From contig CALVFY010000006.1 of NCBI GenBank assembly GCA_944326945.1, forward strand, positions 1-64,000: a DNA stretch of 64,000 nucleotides, in the 5' to 3' direction. This document shows positions 26,801 to 34,023 of this stretch, one piece after another; the stretch's first letter is position 1, and every line of letters begins with the position of its first letter. The stretch is from an uncultured Rikenellaceae bacterium (lineage in GTDB: Bacteria > Bacteroidota > Bacteroidia > Bacteroidales > Rikenellaceae). The position numbers and the translations under genes were made by a program. The notes beneath the pieces were generated by a model. That model saw only the letters and a list, made by a program, of their open reading frames with translations. It was not told the origin of the DNA and did not search any database.

Positions 26801-29800
26801 CATCCGTTCGGGCGCCGAGGGAATGAAAGTATTCTCGGCCGAAATCGAAGACGCATTCTCGATCTTTATCAAATACTGGCTTCAGTTCGCCGCCCTGCGT
26901 GCCGATACAGCCAATAAGGAGTTCAGTTCCCAGGACCTGCTGAACCGAATGTTCTCCGTTGGGAAAGACCAGGAATTCATCGACACGGTGATCGCCGACT
27001 ATGCCGCTTCGGCCCAATACCCGAAAGATAAGGCCCCCTCACTCCAGATCCGTGACGTGCGGTCGCTGTATCATGCATCCCCCGAGCGTAGTGGAGTGAC
27101 AATCACCACCATAGGCCGCTCGGCCAACTCTGTGATCGAGCTGCACGGAGACTTGATCGGATCGTGTCGCGACGTCTTCGAATTCATCCGCAGCCAGGCA
27201 TTCACCAAAATCTATGAGAATCTGCTGGCCCAGGTCTACAAACGGGTTCCGGCTCTCGCGGACATGGACTTCAACACCGTCTCGTCGCGTTACTCGAAGG
27301 CCGTCCTGTTGAAATACATCACCAACAAGAAGACCTTTCAGCCCAACCATCACGTGCTGGACAATCCCGAAGAGAAAAACATCATGCGCGAAGTGCTGAT
27401 CGAGATGGAAAATCTGCTCTTCTCGGACAGCAAAATGAAGATCCTGGCCATCAATGCTACGGGCGATTCGGCACTCGACAAAGCCAAACTCGAGGGTCTG
27501 AACTCGATCCTCAAGAAATATATCCGGGAGATCCTGCTCCATTTCAACCTTCCCTTCGAAAAGGAGAGTCTGGAGCCGAGCCGTCGCGAAATCATCCGTA
27601 CGGCTGGAGAGACCTTTACCGAGATCACGGGAATCCCGTTGAGCGAACTGAATCTCAATATCTGGGTAGACGAATATATCCGCAATCTGCGCGAACTACC
27701 CGAATTCCGTGAGATTCCGCTCTCGAGCAAAAGCATCGGATTCATCCAGGACGCCATCACGGCCGGTGTAAACAACTTCGCGGAGATCACCGACAAGATT
27801 CTCTATCTCTACCTGCTCAACAACGACAATTCGTTCTACCGGATGATCTGCGAACGGCTTCGCTACTTCAGCGACCGCATCGGAGAAACCGAGGACGGAG
27901 AGATCAAGATGTTCACCGAGGAGTTCGTGACCAGCATTCTGCCCGACCAGTTGCAGGAGATCAGCAATTACATCATGCGCAAACGCGATATCAAGATCGC
28001 CGAAAGCGAAATCTACTCCGTGGCTCGCCGTGTGGTACGGTTCTATATCAGTCTGGTGAAACGTACCAAGGGCACAGACTACTACAACCGATATGCCCAC
28101 ACAATGGTTCGTATCGTGGAGACCGCGTTCCGCAAACAAAACTCCAGCGTCAACGAGATGGTCCAACACGGCATCTCCCTCTACAAAGGTTTCGAAATGG
28201 AGAACAAGACCCTCGAAACCTTCGAAGGCGGCCGCATCAGCTGGATCAACGAACTGATGAGCAAATGCGGTGTGATCTCCTCCGAACAACCCGTACAGGA
28301 ACACACCCGTATCGTGACCGATGCCAAGAAACGCGAGTATCCTTTCCACAAGATCGATCGCGTGGAGTTGAAAAAACGCGAGGGAGAACCCGATCCGGAA
28401 TCACCCACGGACTACATACGCTGGATCAATCCGCGCCCCGAATCCGGATTCTTTACCGACCGACTGGCCCGATTCGTTGCCAACATGGACTCCGACGACT
28501 ATCGATGCAAGGTGGTTAAACACGGTATCGTTAAAGAGTTGGTCATCTTCCAGAAGGGTTACATGAAGTATCTGACGGACAACTATCGGCTCAATTATAC
28601 GGAAGATATCAGTCTGCACGATATCCGTAATTTCGTACCGGACGTTATCAGCCTGCTGGGTGCCCCCGAAAAGTTGATCTCCTTCCCGCAGATCGGCTAC
28701 TTCGATATCAAAGGTCCCGCCGGCAATATCAAGACGATTGTCACGCCTCTGAAGTCCGAGGCCGATTACTTCGGAGACGTAAAGAAACCCCGTCTGACGG
28801 TCATCAATGAAAAGGTGAAGGAGTTGGGTGGTATTCCACGCCACGGTTCTCTGTTCCTTGTGGAGGAGAACGACGGCAGTGTCTTCGTGGTGGAGATCTG
28901 CGGCGACAGCGGCGTGGGCAAGAGCGAAATGATCGCGGCATTCGTGCTCAAATGGATGAAAAACAATCTGGAAGGTATCCGCTCGGTGAAAATGATCGCC
29001 GGCGATATGTTCCACGAATTCCAGGATGCCGAGGGGAATCTCTACGGTATCGGTACCGAAGTGGGCGACTTTTCGCGTACCACGGATTTCGACCCGGATT
29101 ATATCAAATATTACAAATATCTTTTCGACACCAGTGCCGACAGCAATGTAGACGACCTCAATTCGCGGAGCACCGTGAGCGGCATGTGCGACATCACGAT
29201 GCCGTTCAAGATCGACATCATGCTCAGTGCCAGCAACTATGCCAAAGAAGAGGGAGGTATCACCCGCGTCGACAACCCGGAGAACTTCCTGCTCTACATC
29301 GATGCCCACGGCGAACGCAAGGAGAAGGCTACCAGTCAGGACGGCCCCAACTTCCAACGGACACTCAAACGCTACACGGCCGACAAGAACATCGTGGACG
29401 TGATCGCACGTCACGGCAACTACCTGGACGATGTGCTCGACTGGGACTGGGTGGCCTCCGAGAAGAAGTATTATCTCGCTTCGTCATTCAAGCTGCTCGA
29501 CAAGATCGACATCGTCGAAATCGTCAAGAAAATCTTCGTTGGCAAGCAATTCAGGGCTAATGACATCCTCTATGCGATCCGCGACGTCGCTTTCGACATG
29601 ATCCAAAACCGATTCATTGCCACCGTAGTCTACCACGAAGGGGAAACGGAGATCCAAACCCAAATGAAGATCGATCGTAGGATATTCAGTTCGATCTTCG
29701 ATTCGCTGGCCTCCACTCCGGGCGGACAGCCGTTCATCGCCGAAGAGGGACAAGTAGAGTGTGTTCGCCACCTGATCGACTGCCTGCGCGGCGGCAAAGA

Positions 29801-30548
29801 TGGCAAAGGGAAGGCCCGTCTGATCCAATGCGGCGTACTTTCCACCGAAATCGGCAAGAAAGGACGCGAAATCACCGGTCCCCAGAAGGCCGCCGCTGCT
29901 CTTAAACAATTGATCCAGGAGGTACGCACCAGCAAACCCGAAATTAACGAAGGCAAGATCAAGGTGAAACGACTGATCAACGAGAAGTATCACCATATCT
30001 TCAACGGGAACATGAACAGCAGCGAATTATGGCGTTACAACTTCTACCTCTATCAGTTGGAGAATATGCGCAAAGCCGATCTGCGCCGTATGGACAACAA
30101 GAGCAAGAAGGTGGATATCAGCAATCTGGTGGATTTCACCCCCAGCGACCGCAACAAAGAATTCTCGCCGCTGTTGGTGACCCCCAATCTGAATATCGAA
30201 CTTACCAGTTTCGGAGAAACATTCGAAGAGTTGATGAGTCTGCCGAACTATCCCGATTTTGCAGAAGAATTCGCTGCCCGCACGAGCAAACTCTACGTGG
30301 CAGAAGGGTACAGCGAAGAGACCAATATCAACAATATGATCGTTCAATTGTTGCTCATGGAAGATTATATCTCTCCGGACGACATCGCCCGCGGCAGTGT
30401 GATCGAAAAAGTCAATCGAGAAACGATCGCCGCAGCCAAATATGCCGTAGTACAGTTCCTCTCTTCGCAAAAGACAGAAGCCGCCAAAGCTCCGGCTCCC
30501 AAAGCGGTCACCTCTCGTAATGTGCAATCCAAGGCAGGGAAAAAATAG
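23832..30548 (+). CDS. Giant 2238-residue protein: fold-type-I PLP (aminotransferase-like) module plus HPrK-like P-loop module
   Basis: I recognise two catalytic modules in an otherwise unfamiliar chain. (1) A class I/II aminotransferase core at about residues 640-1010: NDPNNPTG (671-678), DEAY (704-707), TKNLAATGERLG with the likely PLP-lysine Lys748 and Arg756 at the AspC-like spacing, and GLVRFAVGG with Arg984 where the substrate-carboxylate Arg is expected. (2) A P-loop ATPase/kinase at about 1600-2000: Walker A GDSGVGKSE (1691-1699), nearly identical to HPr kinase/phosphorylase, IAGDMF (Asp1725), and LLYID (Asp1824) as a Walker B candidate. The first 600 residues and 1020-1600 are mostly helical, without recognised domains or membrane segments. 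The tail is an Ala/Pro/Lys linker. It has its own promoter and terminator, and codon use like its neighbours. Substrate and role are unknown. Confidence 0.85.
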   Translation: MKIVGEPKAFLSNEALQLLDLYRSLGERAEIFLPRHIFDNLTNFVSLCMEEPDDPAKQQAEINKYLLRFREDIPGYVDVSLMLIPHNNSKAFELSNKRGRFVRKIDRLIDTDGTTAEFKKLLRNIRESHDLSVGTPPVNNYTIDFMSQLQLGGHVRDLRKYRDVIGVTGDINEAHWNYMMDTLEQMISQSTHYTTNAEKTDFLNRSRWTVNFKGLNGMIRTVVSGNADKAVELLKGDVFNAASVVVMDSPSPEELYEQMTTDTTSIFVVKVRHARINHYTGERWFPLLTRLVIVDDSKESRSSNTSLVFCFHNGIINTLNKVHTKKLGSPANTQLNLRLILENVNASYLTEFREKIEAQIETYSKELEQMLSEQTGDPSNIEKRITLFKLDAFSRQVVQDKYSLEKLRDFIFFLENCHKQENKQVQTQELIDEFEKRMNSYFYAGNPNIDIVTILEGGGRNQIRTFGQYLRQKPFNNLNSKIRYACRLILDIIPSCYERTLKNHFHKNFGINLFLEKYKEYLTKTGREADNKGRFEKFLIDLGIRDKYFSLGEEDRDIVKNFLSALGNLDQTSVSDSVQMIIRDLLFNPNGRPKPYVIYNAVQAWEYKDLLPDDLFDINPFDIEIENLPDGRLAYDRLIDRLKRIKSTLSLFDDSGSLWDLFCENTTILVNDPNNPTGYTDFNSESINEFLRFLNSSKITLFLDEAYAESVKIEDPEMPKWRTISRYIMNNINAQSKIRAISSLSTTKNLAATGERLGAIATTPQAAPFAEFARRCNSAEHGNNNSLLILNNSLETAQVAKSIKDQMEAKLPKNASRSNIKKAIVNFIKEQIDKTERNNRKSIANQLHKTAGFEGSPLYLFLLDELVALDKLDVLGLPDDFKYKDEPFFSYYQSKLVSNLNRFRVNKNFRSESLKRLSMAKQTAARLLEKFGTDALEIVDSDGSYLFNFRIKGGASYADMLAFCGALAENRGIATVPYPTGLVRFAVGGFIRSGAEGMKVFSAEIEDAFSIFIKYWLQFAALRADTANKEFSSQDLLNRMFSVGKDQEFIDTVIADYAASAQYPKDKAPSLQIRDVRSLYHASPERSGVTITTIGRSANSVIELHGDLIGSCRDVFEFIRSQAFTKIYENLLAQVYKRVPALADMDFNTVSSRYSKAVLLKYITNKKTFQPNHHVLDNPEEKNIMREVLIEMENLLFSDSKMKILAINATGDSALDKAKLEGLNSILKKYIREILLHFNLPFEKESLEPSRREIIRTAGETFTEITGIPLSELNLNIWVDEYIRNLRELPEFREIPLSSKSIGFIQDAITAGVNNFAEITDKILYLYLLNNDNSFYRMICERLRYFSDRIGETEDGEIKMFTEEFVTSILPDQLQEISNYIMRKRDIKIAESEIYSVARRVVRFYISLVKRTKGTDYYNRYAHTMVRIVETAFRKQNSSVNEMVQHGISLYKGFEMENKTLETFEGGRISWINELMSKCGVISSEQPVQEHTRIVTDAKKREYPFHKIDRVELKKREGEPDPESPTDYIRWINPRPESGFFTDRLARFVANMDSDDYRCKVVKHGIVKELVIFQKGYMKYLTDNYRLNYTEDISLHDIRNFVPDVISLLGAPEKLISFPQIGYFDIKGPAGNIKTIVTPLKSEADYFGDVKKPRLTVINEKVKELGGIPRHGSLFLVEENDGSVFVVEICGDSGVGKSEMIAAFVLKWMKNNLEGIRSVKMIAGDMFHEFQDAEGNLYGIGTEVGDFSRTTDFDPDYIKYYKYLFDTSADSNVDDLNSRSTVSGMCDITMPFKIDIMLSASNYAKEEGGITRVDNPENFLLYIDAHGERKEKATSQDGPNFQRTLKRYTADKNIVDVIARHGNYLDDVLDWDWVASEKKYYLASSFKLLDKIDIVEIVKKIFVGKQFRANDILYAIRDVAFDMIQNRFIATVVYHEGETEIQTQMKIDRRIFSSIFDSLASTPGGQPFIAEEGQVECVRHLIDCLRGGKDGKGKARLIQCGVLSTEIGKKGREITGPQKAAAALKQLIQEVRTSKPEINEGKIKVKRLINEKYHHIFNGNMNSSELWRYNFYLYQLENMRKADLRRMDNKSKKVDISNLVDFTPSDRNKEFSPLLVTPNLNIELTSFGETFEELMSLPNYPDFAEEFAARTSKLYVAEGYSEETNINNMIVQLLLMEDYISPDDIARGSVIEKVNRETIAAAKYAVVQFLSSQKTEAAKAPAPKAVTSRNVQSKAGKK

Positions 30549-30577
30549 CTCTCTGCACTGACAAATAATCAGATAAT

Positions 30578-30613
30578 GAGCCGTACCTAATTGAATGGTA
30601 CGGCTCGTTTTTT
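30578..30613 (+). terminator. Intrinsic terminator of the giant gene
   Basis: The perfect 10-bp stem GAGCCGTACC/GGTACGGCTC (30578-30587 and 30597-30606) has a 9-nt loop followed by GTTTTTTG. It lies 29 nt after the stop at 30548. Confidence 0.92.
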
Positions 30614-30683
30614 GTTATCCTAAACAAAAAAATTATTATTTTTACGAACTACACTACCGCTAATCATCTAAGACCACGAATCA

Positions 30684-31121
30684 ATGCGAACCATCAAACG
30701 AATGAAACTGGTGCAAAATGTACTATGTCTGGTAGCTATTGCCGCCTATCTGTTCGGTCATCAAATCGTGGGACAGACAGGAATAGACATTCTCCGATAT
30801 ATGTTTACGGGCGAAGAAGAGGAAAGCATAATCGAAATACTCAAAACGATAGCTCTTATTTCCGGTTGCACACTGGTACTGGCTATGAATCTAATCAGTC
30901 TGATCACCGAAGGAAAAGGAATAGATCTGCTACGGAGTATTTTCTCGATCTATGCCATGTGGACACTGTTTCATTTCATCGTCATGCTGCTGGTCGCCGG
31001 CTCCCAAAAAGGATTGGCAAGTTCTTTGGGCGGAGGATTCTTTTTAGCCCAGATCTCCGTCTTGTGCATTTTTTTACTCTCCTTGCAGATGATCAAAATA
31101 AAAAAAGCGAATCGTGCATAG
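30684..31121 (+). CDS. Four-helix integral membrane protein, hypothetical
   Basis: A 145-residue protein with four predicted membrane helices: VLCLVAIAAYLFG, ILKTIALISGCTLVLAMNLI, IFSIYAMWTLFHFIVMLLV and FFLAQISVLCIFLLSLQMI. An acidic loop (GEEEESI) separates the first two. A Met six codons in (30702) is an alternative start. No family is recognised. It is monocistronic, behind the terminator of the giant gene. A weak TATTTTTA box lies upstream. Confidence 0.6.
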   Translation: MRTIKRMKLVQNVLCLVAIAAYLFGHQIVGQTGIDILRYMFTGEEEESIIEILKTIALISGCTLVLAMNLISLITEGKGIDLLRSIFSIYAMWTLFHFIVMLLVAGSQKGLASSLGGGFFLAQISVLCIFLLSLQMIKIKKANRA

Positions 31122-31135
31122 GCACCACTCGCTTT
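31104..31135. terminator. Terminator-like hairpin between convergent genes
   Basis: AAAGCGA (31104-31110) pairs with TCGCTTT (31129-31135), and an inner GTGC/GCAC extends the stem. It overlaps the stop codon at 31121 and is preceded by an A-run, favouring termination of the minus-strand operon. Confidence 0.5.
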
Positions 31136-31162
31136 AGCATTCATCATTCCGATCTCAGAGAA

Positions 31163-31465
31163 TCAAATGCCCGTCTCTGATTCGGAATCGATCTCCTCCT
31201 GCACCGTTTTTTCCCGACGGAAAAGCGACAAGGCAGACTGGAATCCACTATAGGCAGAGCGAATCAACGCTTGCAGATTTTCCATCTTCTGAGTCACCAC
31301 TCCGGTCACATAACCGATCGTAAACATTCCTCTGAATCGGCTCCATTCCCGAACAAGCTCCTCCTCCCGGGCCTCAATCATCCAATCGAGACGTTCTCGC
31401 TCACTTCTCAATTCGGTGAGCGAACCGAGTCGATCGTAACGTCTCTTATTTAGGGTCTCCTTCAT
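31163..31465 (-). CDS. Hypothetical protein, third gene of the YtxH/holin-like operon
   Basis: A 100-residue protein with a charged N-terminal helix likely to form a coiled coil (LTELRSERERLDWMIEAREEELV). A moderately hydrophobic stretch (MFTIGYVTGVV) and an acidic tail (EEIDSESETGI) follow. It overlaps the preceding holin-like gene by 20 nt (31446-31465), so it is read from the same message. Bacteroidetes often have an unnamed short protein in this position. Function unknown. Confidence 0.65.
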   Translation of the reverse strand: MKETLNKRRYDRLGSLTELRSERERLDWMIEAREEELVREWSRFRGMFTIGYVTGVVTQKMENLQALIRSAYSGFQSALSLFRREKTVQEEIDSESETGI

Positions 31466-31826
31466 CGTATTTATTCCTCGGGTTAAAGAACATCTGGCTG
31501 AACATCCTCACCATACGATCGGTGATCAGTCTGTCGCGTAACAGGAATACGATCCATGCTGCTATCAAATAGCAAGCTCCCACTACGACTATTGCCAACA
31601 GGAATGATCCCATCACCGTTCCCAGCCACCAGACCAAAGCCGTCGTAAAAAGCAAAAATGCCATTCCGGCCAACATGGCGGCGATCAGAATAGCCGTCAT
31701 ATTGCCGAACAGAAGAGACAAATTCTCTACCATATTCAACTTGAAGGCATCCCAGCGCAGGTTCAGGTACGAGATCAGTTCCTGTATCAGAGATTCAACC
31801 CTGTTCGGTTGATTTTCCAGTTCCAT
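31446..31826 (-). CDS. Phage-holin-family (DUF1469/holin-X-like) membrane protein
   Basis: A 126-residue protein. An amphipathic helix (residues 1-40) is followed by two long hydrophobic segments (MTAILIAAMLAGMAFLLFTT and GSFLLAIVVVGACYLIAAWI) and a basic tail with RDRLITDRMVRMF. This matches the PF07332-type group, which despite its name is a chromosomal envelope-stress protein in Bacteroidetes. It sits between YtxH (gap 3 nt) and a small coiled-coil protein (overlap 20 nt). Confidence 0.82.
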   Translation of the reverse strand: MELENQPNRVESLIQELISYLNLRWDAFKLNMVENLSLLFGNMTAILIAAMLAGMAFLLFTTALVWWLGTVMGSFLLAIVVVGACYLIAAWIVFLLRDRLITDRMVRMFSQMFFNPRNKYDEGDPK

Positions 31827-31829
31827 CGG

Positions 31830-32036
31830 CTACTTTTCTACCTTAGCGGGAGTACGTGCAGGCATGGCTTCATCGATAGCCTCCCTGATCTCTCTTTTCC
31901 CCTTTTTCACCTCTTTTTCCACATAGGACTTGATGTCCTGACGCAATGCGCTTCCCTTCTTGGGAGCAAGCAACAAAGCCACAGCGGCACCGGCGACAGC
32001 TCCGCCGATAAACGCAAGAACGTTAGATTGTTTCAT
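31830..32036 (-). CDS. YtxH-domain protein
   Basis: A 68-residue protein. An N-terminal glycine/alanine-rich membrane helix (LAFIGGAVAGAAVALLLAP) leads directly into KKGSALRQDIK, the defining YtxH/Gas-vesicle-P-like motif, then a charged helix. YtxH proteins respond to general stress in Firmicutes; here it opens the operon with the holin-like and coiled-coil proteins. The ATG at 32036 lies about 13 nt after the predicted transcription start. Confidence 0.88.
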   Translation of the reverse strand: MKQSNVLAFIGGAVAGAAVALLLAPKKGSALRQDIKSYVEKEVKKGKREIREAIDEAMPARTPAKVEK

Positions 32037-32055
32037 AACAGTAACGGGTTTTAAA

Positions 32056-32089
32056 CAAAGTTAAAAAAATTAATCGGATATACTGCAAA
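32056..32089 (-). promoter_or_regulatory. Promoter of the ytxH/holin-like operon
   Basis: On the minus strand TTTG (32086-32089) is followed after 22 nt by TAACTTTG (32056-32063). The leader would be about 13 nt. Confidence 0.6.
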
Positions 32090-32210
32090 TTCGATTCCAA
32101 AACAGCTTTTCCTCTCCGATAGAACCATCCGCAGGAGAATCCTCCAAAAAATCTCGATCCAGAATTAGGTGATCTACCCCAATTTGACTATCTTTATCCG
32201 TTCGTTTTCC

Positions 32211-32729
32211 ATGTCAGAACTTCGTTCCCATAGCGTAGCTTTCTCCGGCCATCGCACTTTCAAAATGCGCGATGACACGCTCTTTTCCCTCTCATCGGCA
32301 GAGGATTCAATCGCCTCCCGTCTGGATAAACAACTCGATCTGCTTTTCCAAAAAGGATACCGGATATTTTTATGCGGCATGGCAGAAGGGTTCGATCTGG
32401 AAGCGGCCGAAGCTGTTCTCAGACTAAAAGCTCGCAACAGAAACACCCGGCCCCCCATCCAACTACATGCCGTCATTCCCTATCCCCGACAGGCTGAACG
32501 TTTCTCCCCTGCCGATCGAATGCGTTATCGTTCGATTCTGGATCAGACAGACCAATGCATTCTACTCTCTCCGGCCTACCATCCAGGATGTTTCCACGTA
32601 CGAAACGACTACCTGATAGACCATGCCTCCCTGCTTCTTTGCTATTACAACGGCTCTAAAGGCGGCACTCAATACACCGTAAGACGTGCTCTCAAAAAGG
32701 GACTTTCCATCAGCAATCTCTATCCCTAA
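32211..32729 (+). CDS. SLOG-fold (DUF1273/YpsA-like) protein
   Basis: A 172-residue Rossmann-like protein. AFSGHRTF opens the fold, FLCGMAEGFDLEAAEAVL supplies the glycine-rich nucleotide-binding turn, HAVIPYP follows, and LLLCYYNGSKGGTQYTVRRA carries the SGGT-like second motif. This is the SLOG superfamily pattern, whose members bind nucleotides or nucleotide derivatives; several act in defence or signalling. The start at 32211 (MSELRSH) is chosen over a frame extension to 32169 that adds unrelated residues. No partner gene is adjacent. Specific role unknown. Confidence 0.82.
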   Translation: MSELRSHSVAFSGHRTFKMRDDTLFSLSSAEDSIASRLDKQLDLLFQKGYRIFLCGMAEGFDLEAAEAVLRLKARNRNTRPPIQLHAVIPYPRQAERFSPADRMRYRSILDQTDQCILLSPAYHPGCFHVRNDYLIDHASLLLCYYNGSKGGTQYTVRRALKKGLSISNLYP

Positions 32730-32742
32730 TAATTCTTTACAC

Positions 32743-32779
32743 AAAAAACACTCCTGCTGCATAAGTCACAACAGGAGTG
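32743..32779 (-). terminator. Intrinsic terminator of the rubrerythrin gene
   Basis: On the minus strand the 8-bp stem CACTCCTG/CAGGAGTG with a loop of about 15 nt is followed by a T6 run. It lies between convergent genes ending at 32729 and 32851. Confidence 0.75.
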
Positions 32780-32850
32780 AAAACTGAAGAGGCTTCATTC
32801 AACCTCTTAAAGATATTTACTTTGCCGGAGTACGGCCGGCGGATGCAAGA

Positions 32851-33399
32851 CTACTTAAAGTAGCGGTTATAAAGACCTTCGAAGCCTTTTCCGTGGCGAG
32901 CCTCATCCTTGCACATTTCGTGCACGGTGTCATGAATGGCATCCAGGTTGAGTTTCTTGGCCAACGTAGCGATCCGCTTCTTGTCCTCGCAAGCACCGGC
33001 TTCGGCTTCCATGCGTTTTTTAAGGTTGGTCTTGGTATCCCAAACCACTTCACCCAGCAATTCGGCAAATTTAGCCGCATGCTCAGCCTCTTCCCATGCA
33101 TAGCGTTTGAAAGCATCTGCCACCTCAGGATATCCTTCACGATCAGCCTGACGGCTCATGGCCAGATACATACCTACTTCGGTGCACTCACCGGCAAAAT
33201 GGGCTTTCAAACCCTCCAACACTTCGGCATCTACACCCTTAGCCACACCGATCACATGCTCGTCTACGAAAGTCAGAGCGCCTTCGGTCTCCTCCACCTC
33301 TACAAATTTCGAAGCGGGAACACCGCACTGAGGACATTTCTCGGGAGCTGCATCGCCTTCGTGAATGTAGCCGCAAACCGTACATCTGAATTTTTTCAT
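32851..33399 (-). CDS. rbr: Rubrerythrin with N-terminal rubredoxin domain
   Basis: Non-haem iron peroxidase that reduces hydrogen peroxide in anaerobes. The rubredoxin-type Fe(SCys)4 site is at the N-terminus (Cys6/Cys9 in CTVCG and Cys22/Cys25 in CPQCG), the reverse of classical rubrerythrin. The ferritin-like diiron domain follows, with ligands in [22 protein letters not shown] and DEARHGKG. The length is 182. It lies 26 nt downstream of fur/perR, which fits oxidative-stress control. Gene symbol by family, not proven orthology. Confidence 0.93.
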   Translation of the reverse strand: MKKFRCTVCGYIHEGDAAPEKCPQCGVPASKFVEVEETEGALTFVDEHVIGVAKGVDAEVLEGLKAHFAGECTEVGMYLAMSRQADREGYPEVADAFKRYAWEEAEHAAKFAELLGEVVWDTKTNLKKRMEAEAGACEDKKRIATLAKKLNLDAIHDTVHEMCKDEARHGKGFEGLYNRYFK

Positions 33400-33425
33400 A
33401 GCTTTACTGATTAAATTGAGTTGAG

Positions 33426-33845
33426 TTAATTATTTTTCGTTTCGCTGCATGCAGGACAAATCCCCTTATACAGCAATTGAACATCCGTCACATTCAAACT
33501 CCGAGGAGCAATTCCTTTCACATACTCGGGATTCACCACAGGCACATCTTCGATCTTTCCGCACCGCTTACAAAGGAAATGACCATGAAAAGAGATATCT
33601 CCATCATAACGAGTTTTTTTCTGGTCGATATCCAAGGTCAAAATCGCCCCCTGCTCCACCAAACGGTTCAACGTATTGTATACCGTTGTACGGGACAAGG
33701 TCGGAATACGGGGATAGAGCGCCGAAAATATTTCGTCGGCAGTAGGATGCGTTTTGTGAGTCAACAGATACTCCATGACCGCCACCCGCTGCACCGAGGG
33801 TTTGATTCCTTTCTCCACGAGATATTGTAGCGCCTGTTCCGTCAT
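33426..33845 (-). CDS. Fur-family transcriptional repressor (PerR-like)
   Basis: A 139-residue Fur-family regulator. The winged helix includes [14 protein letters not shown] (recognition helix, residues 49-62). The metal sites include [10 protein letters not shown] (His88, His90? region; Cys92, Cys95) and the structural-zinc pair Cys130/Cys133 in CPAC near the C-terminus. Its partner downstream is rubrerythrin, so a peroxide-sensing PerR role is more likely than iron control; this is inference from context. A perfect palindrome overlaps its own promoter, pointing to autoregulation. Confidence 0.9.
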   Translation of the reverse strand: MTEQALQYLVEKGIKPSVQRVAVMEYLLTHKTHPTADEIFSALYPRIPTLSRTTVYNTLNRLVEQGAILTLDIDQKKTRYDGDISFHGHFLCKRCGKIEDVPVVNPEYVKGIAPRSLNVTDVQLLYKGICPACSETKNN

Positions 33846-33861
33846 TTTTTATAGTGTATCA

Positions 33862-33877
33862 ATTACAATTTTGTAAT
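33862..33877. promoter_or_regulatory. Fur/PerR-type operator palindrome
   Basis: ATTACAA-TT-TTGTAAT is a perfect inverted repeat of 7-bp arms with a 2-bp spacer. It lies between the -7 box and the ATG of the Fur-family gene, where bound repressor would block initiation. It resembles AT-rich Per/Fur boxes. Confidence 0.65.
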
Positions 33878-33882
33878 CAATA

Positions 33883-33913
33883 CAAAGTTATGACAAATTT
33901 TTTTATCTGCAAA
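33883..33913 (-). promoter_or_regulatory. Promoter of the fur-rubrerythrin operon
   Basis: On the minus strand TTTG (33910-33913) is followed after 19 nt by TAACTTTG (33883-33890), a full match to the Bacteroidetes consensus. Transcription would begin inside or next to the 33862-33877 palindrome. Confidence 0.8.
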
Positions 33914-33985
33914 TTTTTTCCCGTTTTTTTATAAAAATTTCATATTTCTGTCCTCACGAAACACCGAGCTTAGAAACTAATTCCG

Positions 33986-33993
33986 TAAATTTG
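33986..33993 (+). promoter_or_regulatory. Candidate -7 element (TAAATTTG) for the DUF4886 gene
   Basis: Fits TAnnTTTG. Transcription from about 34000 would make the ATG at 34024 the start and rule out an upstream Met at 33991. Confidence 0.45.
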
Positions 33994-34023
33994 AATCCAG
34001 ACTCATATCTCGACAAGAATATC

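Noticed and set aside
23832..30548. Reading the giant gene as a true HPr kinase or as a non-ribosomal peptide synthetase
   Set aside because: No HPr-binding or condensation/adenylation/carrier motifs are seen. Only the Walker A region resembles HPrK.
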